From Halanaerobium saccharolyticum subsp. saccharolyticum DSM 6643 (GTDB lineage Bacteria; Bacillota; Halanaerobiia; Halanaerobiales; Halanaerobiaceae), in the NCBI RefSeq assembly GCF_000350165.1, contig NZ_CAUI01000015.1:62001-126000 (forward strand): 64,000 bases of DNA, in the 5' to 3' direction. The position numbers and the translations under genes were made by a program. A model generated the notes under the pieces. That model searched no databases. It saw nothing but the letters and a program-made list of their open reading frames with translations, and was not told the origin of the DNA. Positions 17,369-24,501 of this stretch are shown here, piece after piece (positions within the stretch are counted from its first letter, which is position 1; the number at the start of each line of letters is the position of its first letter).

Positions 17369-17899
17369 TTAAGAATAATCAACCTCTGCCCCAGCAAAAT
17401 AGGTATAACCTGAATAAATAGTTATTAATACAGTCAGCCAGACTAATCCTTCAGTTAGAATAAAAGGTAGCTCGAAAATTTTAGGGTCAATAATTAAGGC
17501 AATAGCGGTTATCATCTGAATAGTAGTTTTAGTTTTACCCCAGATATTAGCTGGAATTACTGAACCCTGATCAGCTGCAACCACTCGTAATCCAGTTACT
17601 GCAAGTTCTCTTGCCACAATAATTAGCAGCGGCCAGGTAGATAAAACTCCAATTTGCACAAAAGCAGTAAAAACACCAATAATTAAGAGTTTATCTGCCA
17701 GTGGATCAAGAATTTTACCCAAAGTCGTTATCAAATCATGCTTTCTGGCATAATAACCATCATATTTATCAGTTAAAGCAGCCAGAGCAAAGACTACTAA
17801 AGCAGCAATACTAGAACTTAAAGTGTTAATAAAAAGCAAATAAATAATTATTGGAACCAGCAAAATTCTTAATGTAGATAATTTATTAGGTACGTTCAT
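17369..17899 (-). CDS. pgsA: CDP-diacylglycerol-glycerol-3-phosphate 3-phosphatidyltransferase
   Basis: The CDP-alcohol phosphatidyltransferase signature is complete: TDKYDGYYARKHD followed by GKILDPLADK, fitting D-x2-DG-x2-AR-x8-G-x3-D-x3-D. About five membrane spans are visible. The enzyme makes phosphatidylglycerol phosphate. The gene overlaps the 3' end of rimO by 14 nt and precedes pgpA. Confidence 0.97.
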   Translation of the reverse strand: MNVPNKLSTLRILLVPIIIYLLFINTLSSSIAALVVFALAALTDKYDGYYARKHDLITTLGKILDPLADKLLIIGVFTAFVQIGVLSTWPLLIIVARELAVTGLRVVAADQGSVIPANIWGKTKTTIQMITAIALIIDPKIFELPFILTEGLVWLTVLITIYSGYTYFAGAEVDYS

Positions 17900-19220
17900 T
17901 CTCGATCTCTCCTATTAAATCATAATGGAAGGCCTCTTTTATTACAGCCTCATAAATCTCTCCAATCTGAAGCTCATGATTTTCAATTGGAATGTAAATT
18001 TGATTATCTATCTCAGGCGAATCATAACGTGAGCGAGCTAAATAGTTTTCTTGGTCTTGATCCTCGATAATGATTTCTAATTTTTTATTTACAAATTTCT
18101 GGTTCTTACTAAGTGAAATTTCCTGCTGCAACTGCATAATTTCTTCTTTACGTTCTGCTTTAATTTCTGCGGGCACTCGATGCTCAAAGTTATATGCTGC
18201 AGTTCCTTCTTCTCTAGAAAATTCAAAAACACCCAGTCTATCAAATTTGTATTTTTTAACAAACTCTTTTAACTGCTCAAAATCTTTTTCATCTTCTCCA
18301 GGAAAACCAGTAATTAAAGAAGTTCTAAGTTTAGCATCAGGAATTTTATTTCTAATCTTATTTATTATATTAGCGATATCTGCTTCAGTTCCTTTACGAT
18401 TCATTAATTTTCTTATTTTTTCTGAAGAATGCTGAATTGGAAGATCAAAATAATTACAGATTTTTTCTTCTTCAGCAAAAACATCTATAATTTCATCTGT
18501 TATAAATTCAGGGTAGCTGTATAAAACACGAATCCATTTGATGCCTTCTACTTCTGCTAATTTTTTTAAAAGCGGAGCTAAAGCAGAACGACCATAAATA
18601 TCAATTCCATATTGAGTTGTATCCTGAGCAATAATAATTATTTCTTTTATTCCCGATTCTGCGATTCTTTTTGCCTCAGCTACAATGTCAGCAATTGATC
18701 TACTTTTAACCGTTCCCCTAATCTGAGGTATGCTGCAGTAGGTACAATTGTTATTACAGCCTTCAGCTATCTTCAGATAAGCATAAACGTTATTATCTAA
18801 TTCGCGCGGTAAGGAAGAACTATAATCAAAACCTGCCTCTTCTATACCTCCAGTTTCTTTGCCTTCTAAACTTTCTCTAATAACTTCTGCTATTTCATCA
18901 AAGTTTGAAGTCCCCAGGATAGCATCAATTTCTGGAATATCCTTTTTTAACTCCTCACTATATCTTTGAGTTAAGCAGCCGGTAACAATAACGGACTTAC
19001 AGTTATATTTATTTTTATATTCTAATGCTGTTAAAATTGTTTCAATTGATTCTTCTTTAGCATCCTGTATAAAACCACAGGTATTGATTACTATTACTTC
19101 TGCTTTTTTAAAGTCATTAGTATATTTAAAATCTTTTTCTCCTCTTAAAAATCCATTCATATGCTGACTGTCAACCTCATTTTTGGGACAGCCTAAGGTC
19201 ATTAAAGAATATTTTATCAT
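17886..19220 (-). CDS. rimO: Ribosomal protein S12 methylthiotransferase RimO
   Basis: The protein has an N-terminal UPF0004 domain (LMTLGCPKNEVDSQHMNGFL, with further Cys in NTCGF and VTGCLTQRY). The radical-SAM motif CNNNCTYCSIPQIRG follows, then a C-terminal TRAM domain (SLSKNQKFVNKKLEIIIEDQ onward). RimO adds a methylthio group to an aspartate of ribosomal protein S12. NCTYCSIP and the 444-residue length favour RimO over MiaB. AAAGGAG precedes the ATG. It is the first gene of rimO-pgsA-pgpA. Confidence 0.95.
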   Translation of the reverse strand: MIKYSLMTLGCPKNEVDSQHMNGFLRGEKDFKYTNDFKKAEVIVINTCGFIQDAKEESIETILTALEYKNKYNCKSVIVTGCLTQRYSEELKKDIPEIDAILGTSNFDEIAEVIRESLEGKETGGIEEAGFDYSSSLPRELDNNVYAYLKIAEGCNNNCTYCSIPQIRGTVKSRSIADIVAEAKRIAESGIKEIIIIAQDTTQYGIDIYGRSALAPLLKKLAEVEGIKWIRVLYSYPEFITDEIIDVFAEEEKICNYFDLPIQHSSEKIRKLMNRKGTEADIANIINKIRNKIPDAKLRTSLITGFPGEDEKDFEQLKEFVKKYKFDRLGVFEFSREEGTAAYNFEHRVPAEIKAERKEEIMQLQQEISLSKNQKFVNKKLEIIIEDQDQENYLARSRYDSPEIDNQIYIPIENHELQIGEIYEAVIKEAFHYDLIGEIENERT

Positions 19221-19291
19221 TTTTACTCCTTTATAATGTCATAATTTAAAAACAAATTCATATTATTCCAAATTATAAGCTCTATAACTAC

Positions 19292-19314
19292 AAAAAAGCC
19301 CTTAAAGGGCTTTA
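19292..19314 (-). terminator. Rho-independent terminator after tRNA-Pro
   Basis: On the minus strand AAAGCCC pairs with GGGCTTT around TTTAA, followed by TTTTG, about 10 nt past the tRNA 3' end. Confidence 0.85.
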
Positions 19315-19323
19315 TTTCTGAAA

Positions 19324-19400
19324 TGGTCGGGCTATCCGGATTTGAACCGGAGACCTCTACACCCCCAGTGTAGCGCGCTACCAAGCTGCGCCATAGCCCG
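19324..19400 (-). tRNA. tRNA-Pro (anticodon GGG)
   Basis: A 77-nt cloverleaf with acceptor stem CGGGCTA/TAGCCCG, anticodon loop CTGGGGG within a CTACA/TGTAG stem, T-loop GGTTCAAATCC and encoded CCA. The anticodon GGG reads CCC codons. Confidence 0.96.
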
Positions 19401-19460
19401 TTATCGACAAAAAATATTATATACAAATTAAGTCTTTTTGTCAAATATTTAACAGCTATT

Positions 19461-19754
19461 TTATTTTATATAATCTAGTTTTTTTAAGTATTCCATTGTT
19501 TTATCTGGATAATCAGTCACTACAAAAATTTCCTGCAGTGAAGAACTATTTTTAGCTATCAATTTAATACCACTTTGGGTATTATATTTTAATTGAATAT
19601 AAGCAGGAGTTCCACTTCCTTTTCTCCTATTAATTCGGCCCGGAATTATACTCTTAATTAATTTAGAAAGAGCTATATCTTCTAACAAAGGTAGTATATC
19701 CTCGATTATTGTATGTTCTTGCTTAACTTTATTATGCCTGTACTTATTAGCCAT
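19461..19754 (-). CDS. Small conserved protein, possibly DUF2103 family
   Basis: This 97-residue basic protein begins MANKYRHNKVKQEHTIIEDI and contains KSIIPGRINRRKGSG, IQLKYNTQSGIKLIAKN and a C-terminal VTDYPDKTMEYLKKLDY. The conserved His near the N-terminus and the IIPGRI phrase recall DUF2103, described as putative metal-binding, but this rests on memory of the family and no function is known. A good SD (GAGGATG) and a sigma-A-like promoter just upstream support it as a real, probably single-gene unit between tRNA clusters. Confidence 0.7.
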   Translation of the reverse strand: MANKYRHNKVKQEHTIIEDILPLLEDIALSKLIKSIIPGRINRRKGSGTPAYIQLKYNTQSGIKLIAKNSSSLQEIFVVTDYPDKTMEYLKKLDYIK

Positions 19755-19774
19755 TTAGATCACATCCTCAGTTA

Positions 19775-19803
19775 ATTATAACATCGATAGATTAATGCCG
19801 CAA
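19775..19803 (-). promoter_or_regulatory. Probable sigma-A promoter of the small 97-residue gene
   Basis: On the minus strand TTGCGG (19798-19803) and TATAAT (19775-19780) are 17 nt apart, giving a very short leader. An inverted repeat (AAATACAA...TTGTATTT, roughly 19803-19825) lies immediately upstream and could be an operator. Confidence 0.55.
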
Positions 19804-19865
19804 ATACAAGCAAACTTTGTATTTTTCTATTTTATCATATAAATCAAATTTAATTATTATTAAAT

Positions 19866-19893
19866 AAAAAAAAGAAAGCCAAAATTGACTTCC
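19866..19893 (-). terminator. Rho-independent terminator after the Trp/Thr tRNA cluster
   Basis: On the minus strand GGAAGTCAA pairs, with two G-T wobbles, to TTGGCTTTC, followed by eight T residues. Confidence 0.65.
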
Positions 19894-19904
19894 TTAAAAT
19901 TCAA

Positions 19905-19980
19905 TGGAGCTGATGACCAGACTTGAACTGGTAACCTGCTCATTACAAGTGAGCTGCTCTACCAATTGAGCTACATCAGC
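19905..19980 (-). tRNA. tRNA-Thr (anticodon TGT), copy 2 in transcript order
   Basis: A 76-nt cloverleaf with acceptor GCTGATG/CATCAGC, anticodon loop CTTGTAA, T-arm CCAGTTCAAGTCTGG and encoded CCA. It is identical to the copy at 20103-20178. Confidence 0.97.
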
Positions 19981-19998
19981 ACAGTATAAAATTTAAAA

Positions 19999-20074
19999 TG
20001 GCAGGGGAGACAGGAATTGAACCTGCAACCAATGGATTTGGAGTCCACTACTCTGCCAGTTGAGCTACTCCCCT
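19999..20074 (-). tRNA. tRNA-Trp (anticodon CCA), copy 2 in transcript order
   Basis: A 76-nt cloverleaf with acceptor AGGGGAG/CTCCCCT, anticodon loop CTCCAAA, T-arm CAGGTTCAATTCCTG and encoded CCA. It is identical to the copy at 20197-20272. Confidence 0.97.
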
Positions 20075-20102
20075 ACATTATACAATATGTTATTTTAAAA
20101 AA

Positions 20103-20178
20103 TGGAGCTGATGACCAGACTTGAACTGGTAACCTGCTCATTACAAGTGAGCTGCTCTACCAATTGAGCTACATCAGC
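20103..20178 (-). tRNA. tRNA-Thr (anticodon TGT), copy 1 in transcript order
   Basis: A 76-nt cloverleaf, identical to 19905-19980, including the downstream and upstream spacer bases. Confidence 0.97.
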
Positions 20179-20196
20179 ACAGTATAAAATTTAAAA

Positions 20197-20272
20197 TGGC
20201 AGGGGAGACAGGAATTGAACCTGCAACCAATGGATTTGGAGTCCACTACTCTGCCAGTTGAGCTACTCCCCT
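20197..20272 (-). tRNA. tRNA-Trp (anticodon CCA), copy 1 in transcript order
   Basis: A 76-nt cloverleaf, identical to 19999-20074. It is the first gene of the four-tRNA transcript, about 25 nt after the inferred start site. Confidence 0.97.
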
Positions 20273-20304
20273 ATGAAGAGGCGTTTTTCAATCAAGCAAT
20301 AATT

Positions 20305-20333
20305 ATTATAATAAAGTTATGGTGATAGGTCAA
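20305..20333 (-). promoter_or_regulatory. Near-consensus sigma-A promoter of the four-tRNA operon
   Basis: On the minus strand TTGACC (20328-20333) and TATAAT (20305-20310) are separated by exactly 17 nt, about 30 nt before the first tRNA. Confidence 0.85.
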
Positions 20334-20536
20334 GTACTATTTCTTTAATTATCTAATATTAGCTTAGTTTAATCCTGTTTTTCTTTAAAATACTTAATTT
20401 TACCCCTGATTTCATTATATTTTATTTGTTTTATTATCAAAAAATTCTTACAAAGACAATTATCTCCTTTATATATTTTTTTAAATGTAAAGCCGAATAC
20501 ATTTCGTGTTTTTATACACTAAATATTATAAATAAC
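20334..20536. other. AT-rich intergenic DNA without a visible gene
   Basis: Part of the longest gene-free gap in the window (20273-20610). Apart from the tRNA promoter at one end and the reductase promoter at the other, it holds an inverted repeat AAATGTA (20483-20489) / TACATTT (20498-20504). That repeat lies about 35 nt upstream of the reductase promoter and is a possible regulator site. No open frame, RNA gene or mobile remnant was recognised. Confidence 0.6.
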
Positions 20537-20565
20537 TTGATATTTTTTTAATTATATATTATGAT
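20537..20565 (+). promoter_or_regulatory. Probable sigma-A promoter of the flavin disulfide reductase gene
   Basis: TTGATA (20537-20542) and TATGAT (20560-20565) are 17 nt apart, about 45 nt before the start codon. Confidence 0.6.
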
Positions 20566-20610
20566 TATATCGTAAATGTTAAATATATTGTTAATATGAG
20601 GTGGTTTAAA

Positions 20611-22014
20611 ATGGAAAAACATGATTTGATAGTTATTGGAATGGGTCCTGCAGGAATGGCAGTAACTGCTATGGCAGCAAATATGGATCTAGATGTTCTC
20701 TCAATTGAGAAACATAAAGTTGGGGGAGAATGTTTAAATTACGGCTGTGTTCCTAGTAAGGCTTTATTAAAAGCAGGAGAAGTTAATGAAGTAACTGAAA
20801 ATTTAAAGAAATTTGGAATTAATTTCTCAGGAAAAACTGAAATTGAAAACCCTTTAGAAATAGTAAGAGAAAAAGTTGGAGAAATTAGCGGCAGTAAAAC
20901 AATGAAAGCCTTTGAGAGAGCAGAATTAATTATTAATCAAGGGGAAGCAAAATTTGTAGATAAAAAAGTTATTGAAGTTGATGGGAAGCAGTATACAGCT
21001 GATAAAATATTTATTGCTACTGGTACTGAACCATTAATTCCACCTATCCCTGGTTTAAAGGATGTACACCGTTTAACTAATTTAAATATTTTTGAGCAGG
21101 AAGATATCCCAGAAAAACTAACTATTATTGGTGGTGGAGCAATTGGTTCTGAAATGGCTCAAGCTTTTTCTAGATTGGGCGCAGAAATCAATATGTTCCA
21201 GATAGATGATCACCTGGTTCCAACTGGTGATGAAGAAGCGGGTCGAGTTCTAGAAGAAAAATTTAAAAAAGAAGGTATTGGTGTTTATAACAGTACTGGA
21301 ATTAATAAAGTTGAAGAAAAAGATGGCAAAATTATTACTCATACAGATGCTGGTGTATTTGAATCAGATGAAATTCTTGTAGCTACAGGAAGAAAAGCTG
21401 TTTTAGAACCACTACAACTTGATAATGCGGGTATAGACTATGATAAAAATGGTATAAAAATAAATAAACGATTAGAAACAAATGTTAAAGGAGTTTATGC
21501 TGTTGGAGATTGTAATGGTAAGGCACTTCTGTCCCATGCTGCAATGCATCAGGGAATGTTAGCTTTAATGAATGCTATTAATCCGACTCCCATTAAACAG
21601 TTCAAATATGATGATTTCCTTGTTCCCTGGTCTGTTTTCACAAAACCAGAAATTGCTCAAGCTGGTTTGACAGAAAAAGAAGCAAAAGAAAAAAATATAA
21701 ATTATCAGGTAGTCAAAGAAAAGTATGAAAATTATGGACGGGCAATTGCTGATGGTAAACCAGAAGGTTTTGTAAAAGTAATAACTAACAGTAAAGGTAA
21801 AATCTATGGTGCTACTATTGTTGGAGAACAGGCAAGTGAATTAATCCATGAATGGATTTTAGCAATTCAGCATAATATTTCAATGTTTGATTTAATGATG
21901 ACTCAGCACTCTTTTCCAACAATTTCGTTAATGAATAAAAGAATAGCTGAAAAATGGATGATGGGAAAAACTAATACAGGAATGGTTCCTAAATTAGCTA
22001 AAAAGTTTATTTAA
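20611..22014 (+). CDS. Pyridine nucleotide-disulfide oxidoreductase (dihydrolipoyl dehydrogenase-like), atypical active site
   Basis: The FAD site (IVIGMGPAGMAV), redox pair Cys41/Cys46 (GGECLNYGCVPSK), NAD(P) site (TIIGGGAIGSEMA) and second FAD motif (GVYAVGDCNG) are all present. The C-terminal dimerisation domain is present, but the segment that should read HxHPTxSE is H433-S-F-P-T-I-S-L440. The catalytic His and Glu of lipoamide and glutathione reductases are therefore replaced by Phe and Leu. This resembles MerA-like members, yet there is no heavy-metal domain or C-terminal Cys pair. The substrate is unknown. The start is ATG 20611 after GAGGTGG. It is monocistronic, with its own promoter and terminator. 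Confidence 0.88.
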   Translation: MEKHDLIVIGMGPAGMAVTAMAANMDLDVLSIEKHKVGGECLNYGCVPSKALLKAGEVNEVTENLKKFGINFSGKTEIENPLEIVREKVGEISGSKTMKAFERAELIINQGEAKFVDKKVIEVDGKQYTADKIFIATGTEPLIPPIPGLKDVHRLTNLNIFEQEDIPEKLTIIGGGAIGSEMAQAFSRLGAEINMFQIDDHLVPTGDEEAGRVLEEKFKKEGIGVYNSTGINKVEEKDGKIITHTDAGVFESDEILVATGRKAVLEPLQLDNAGIDYDKNGIKINKRLETNVKGVYAVGDCNGKALLSHAAMHQGMLALMNAINPTPIKQFKYDDFLVPWSVFTKPEIAQAGLTEKEAKEKNINYQVVKEKYENYGRAIADGKPEGFVKVITNSKGKIYGATIVGEQASELIHEWILAIQHNISMFDLMMTQHSFPTISLMNKRIAEKWMMGKTNTGMVPKLAKKFI

Positions 22015-22036
22015 AAAAATATGTACTACTACAATT

Positions 22037-22064
22037 AAAGCAGGCAAAATGCCTGCTTTTTTTG
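22037..22064. terminator. Bidirectional terminator between the reductase and mnmM
   Basis: AAAGCAGGC pairs with GCCTGCTTT around AAAAT, with T residues on the plus side. The hairpin lies 4 nt from the position (22068) where mnmM would end if its frameshift were repaired. Confidence 0.9.
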
Positions 22065-22067
22065 TTT

Positions 22068-22636
22068 TTATTTTCTTTTTTTAATGGCGATGATTTCTGG
22101 TGGTGGCCCTGGTTGATTAAGAAATTTATAATTTAAAACATTATATTTTTATAATCTAAATTTGAACTATAATTTAAGATTGATTCTTTTTCTTTTTCTC
22201 CACCCTGATGTCCACTATAAATAACAAGAATAACTAAACCTGTTTCTTTTAATAGTTTTAAAGATTTTTTAAGAGCAGTTATTGTACTCTCGCTTTTAGT
22301 TATAATTTCCTTATTTCCTCCTGGTAAATAACCAAGATTGAAAATAACAGTATCTAAGTCTTCTTCAACATATTTATCTATTTCAGCATGATCTGACTTG
22401 ATTAGCTTACACTGTTTTGCTAAAGAATTAGTTTCTAATAAATCAGCAGTATTATCTAATGCTTCCTGCTGAATATCAAAAGCATAAACCTTTCCCTCTT
22501 CTCCTACTAATTCAGCTAAAAATTTAGTATCATGGCCATTTCCAGCTGTAGCATCAAGTACAACATCTCCTATTTCAACTTCTTTTTCTAATAAATAATG
22601 AGAAAATTCTACCGCATTTAAAAAATCATTTTGCAT
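22068..22636 (-). pseudogene. mnmM: tRNA (mnm5s2U34) methyltransferase MnmM/YtqB, frameshifted near the C-terminus
   Basis: The intact frame (22133-22636, 167 codons) is a Rossmann methyltransferase with SAM motif VVLDATAGNGHDTKFLAELVG, VYAFDIQ, and the family phrase VIFNLGYLPGGNK, followed by LKETGLVILVIYSGHQGG. It stops early at ...NIMF. Directly downstream, shifted by one base, the DNA encodes NYKFLNQPGPPPEIIAIKKR and ends at TAA 22068, next to the terminator. That peptide looks like the normal family tail. One extra T in the TTTTAAA run would join the two parts. It could be a true recent frameshift, a sequence error or recoding. The family methylates the wobble uridine of certain tRNAs. 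Confidence 0.8.
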
Positions 22637-22753
22637 CTAAATCACCCTTTTTCAATTAATTTGTCTATTAATTTAAGATTAAGATATAGCTAAAAAATTA
22701 AAGTATTATTAACTTAATCTACTCAAATAATCTATAATTAGAAATAAATTCAA

Positions 22754-22782
22754 TTGACGATGAACTAAAGTTAATATATACT
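22754..22782 (+). promoter_or_regulatory. Near-consensus sigma-A promoter of the tRNA-Glu/tRNA-Tyr unit
   Basis: TTGACG (22754-22759) and TATACT (22777-22782) are 17 nt apart, about 28 nt before tRNA-Glu. Confidence 0.85.
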
Positions 22783-22810
22783 ATTAATTGTGCTTGCGAA
22801 AAAGATATCT

Positions 22811-22886
22811 GCCCTCATCGTCTAGGGGTCTAGGACACCAGGTTTTCATCCTGGCGGCAGGGGTTCGAATCCCCTTGAGGGTACCA
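22811..22886 (+). tRNA. tRNA-Glu (anticodon TTC)
   Basis: A 76-nt cloverleaf with acceptor GCCCTCA/TGAGGGT, anticodon stem CCAGG/CCTGG around loop TTTTCAT, T-arm GGGGTTCGAATCCCC and encoded CCA. Confidence 0.96.
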
Positions 22887-22910
22887 ATTTTATATTTATT
22901 TAAATTATAT

Positions 22911-22995
22911 GGAGGGATGCCCGAGTGGTTAAAGGGAGCAGACTGTAAATCTGCCGGCGATGCCTACAAAGGTTCAAATCCTTTTCCCTCCACCA
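22911..22995 (+). tRNA. tRNA-Tyr (anticodon GTA)
   Basis: An 85-nt class II tRNA with acceptor GGAGGGA/TCCCTCC, anticodon stem CAGA/TCTG around CTGTAAA, a long variable arm, and encoded CCA. It is cotranscribed with tRNA-Glu. Confidence 0.96.
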
Positions 22996-23015
22996 TTTTT
23001 TTTATTATGATATTA

Positions 23016-23044
23016 AAACACCCGTATTAACGGGTGTTTTTTTG
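23016..23044. terminator. Bidirectional terminator between tRNA-Tyr and the RodZ-like gene
   Basis: AACACCCG pairs with CGGGTGTT around TATTAA, followed by seven T residues on the plus strand and flanked by A residues on the other side. Confidence 0.9.
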
Positions 23045-23053
23045 TTTTTAAAT

Positions 23054-24229
23054 TTAGTTGTCTTCTCTTAAATTATTTATATTTATTTTATCATCTTCAA
23101 CTTTAAATTCTACTTCTGCAATTCCGGCTGGTCCACTCCAGGGGCCGCGTTCTTCTCCATTAACTACAGCTGTTATAGCTCCTGCATTACCAATTTTAAT
23201 GTAGAGTTCATTATTAAGTTCAAAATCTCTGCTGTCTCCAGCTTCTAAAATACCACTAAAAGCGGTTTCTCCATCAAGCCTTATATTAACCCAAACAGTG
23301 TCAGATGCCATAAAATTAATGGTTTTATCCATTTCACTGCTTTGAGCCTCTGTTTCGTTATTTTCAGCAATTTCAGATGAGTTTTCAGGCTTTGTATCGG
23401 CATCATTCATTGTTAAAGTTTCATTAATTTCAATATTCTCATCAACATCAATTTGCTGATTATTATCTTCATTAATATTAGTTAAAGTATCCTCGACTAT
23501 ATTCTGTTCTTCCATTAGATTATTGGAAACAATAATTTCAGTTATTTTATCACTTTCAGCTGAATTAATCCCTTCCATATCATTAAAATTATTTGGATTT
23601 ATAATTTCAGTATTCTGATCAGATAATATTTCTGGATCTATAGAATCTAAAATATCATTTTCATTATTTATATCTGCTAATTCTGCTTCCATTTCTGCTT
23701 CAGTTTTATTATTTTCATTATTTTGCTGATTACTATCTTCTGTATTCTCTAAAATTAAGGCATTCTCCTCAATGTTTTGTTCATCATTAACATTTTGATT
23801 TAATAATCTTATTTCTGAACTCGCAAAATACTGAAATGTATAAACTCCAGCAGCAATTAAAAATAAAGAAATAAGTACAATAAAAATAATTTTAAAAATA
23901 CTTTTTTTGCGACCCTTATTCCCTTTCACTTTATGAGTTACCTTTGTTCCATCAAGATAATCTTGATGGATAGGGCTTTTACTTTCCTCTTTAATATTTA
24001 GAACTGGATAGTAATTTAAAAGTTCTTTATAATTTATATCAACCTCTCTAGCATAGCCTTTGATAAAAACTTTTAAATAAACCTTGCCTGGAAGAACATC
24101 AAAATTATTCGCTTCTATAGCTTCTAAATATTTTTTTCTAATTTTTGTTAGTTCTTGAATATCGTTAAGAGTTAATCCTTTTTCTTGTCTTGCCTTTTTC
24201 AATAATGTTCCTAACTCTATATCTTCCAA
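23054..24229 (-). CDS. RodZ-like helix-turn-helix membrane protein
   Basis: An N-terminal HTH_25 domain (about 1-75: LGTLLKKARQEKGLTLNDIQ ... YLKVFIKGYAREV) is followed by a basic stretch and one membrane span (SIFKIIFIVLISLFLIAAGV). A long Asn/Glu/Asp-rich low-complexity linker leads to a C-terminal DUF4115 domain (ASDTVWVNIRLDGE ... GIAEVEFKV). RodZ links MreB to the elongation machinery in rod-shaped cells. Translation begins at TTG 24229, 8 nt after AAAGGAGG. It stands alone here rather than beside rimO or pgsA, where Firmicutes often carry it. Confidence 0.88.
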   Translation of the reverse strand: MEDIELGTLLKKARQEKGLTLNDIQELTKIRKKYLEAIEANNFDVLPGKVYLKVFIKGYAREVDINYKELLNYYPVLNIKEESKSPIHQDYLDGTKVTHKVKGNKGRKKSIFKIIFIVLISLFLIAAGVYTFQYFASSEIRLLNQNVNDEQNIEENALILENTEDSNQQNNENNKTEAEMEAELADINNENDILDSIDPEILSDQNTEIINPNNFNDMEGINSAESDKITEIIVSNNLMEEQNIVEDTLTNINEDNNQQIDVDENIEINETLTMNDADTKPENSSEIAENNETEAQSSEMDKTINFMASDTVWVNIRLDGETAFSGILEAGDSRDFELNNELYIKIGNAGAITAVVNGEERGPWSGPAGIAEVEFKVEDDKININNLREDN

Positions 24230-24365
24230 TGAAATATCCTCCTTTTACAATAACAATCTATATTAATAATTAAATTTTGCTGATCTTAAATAAAAACTCT
24301 ATTATATTATAACATACTTTAATGATTTATTTAATTGTTTTGTTAGATTATTTTTTATAAGGTTA

Positions 24366-24380
24366 ATTGCAAGTTGCAAT
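24366..24380. promoter_or_regulatory. 15-bp palindrome upstream of the RodZ-like gene
   Basis: ATTGCAA-G-TTGCAAT is a perfect 7+1+7 palindrome in the gap between the ABC importer terminator and the RodZ-like gene. It has the look of a repressor site; the binding protein is unknown. Confidence 0.35.
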
Positions 24381-24435
24381 GCACGGTTTTTGAGATTGTT
24401 TGGATTAGATATTTAATAAAAGTTTGCTTCAAAAC

Positions 24436-24465
24436 AAAAAGAGCAGCTTAAAGCTGCTCTTTAAT
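24436..24465 (-). terminator. Rho-independent terminator of the BMP-type ABC importer operon
   Basis: On the minus strand AAAGAGCAGC pairs with GCTGCTCTTT around TTTAA, followed by TTGTTTT. Confidence 0.9.
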
Positions 24466-24501
24466 AATGTATCTATATTTATATTTATTTTTTATTTTTA
24501 A

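Larger units (their letters stand above)
19903..20273. repeat. Tandem duplication of a Thr-Trp tRNA pair (198-bp period)
   Basis: The segments 19903-20075 and 20101-20273 read as identical, including the 18-nt spacer between the Thr and Trp genes. A 25-nt AT-rich linker separates the copies. Identity in non-functional spacer points to a recent duplication or ongoing gene conversion. Confidence 0.92.

Noticed and set aside
19223-19444. Open frame on the minus strand of 73 codons
   Set aside because: It reads through the tRNA-Pro gene and its terminator; the protein shows no family resemblance.
22128-22145. Programmed -1 frameshift in mnmM
   Set aside because: The run is G TTT TAA, not a proper X XXY YYZ heptamer, and no downstream stem that would stimulate slippage was seen; a simple indel is more likely.
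22788-23030. Open frame of 80 codons on the plus strand
   Set aside because: It spans tRNA-Glu and tRNA-Tyr and has no independent support.
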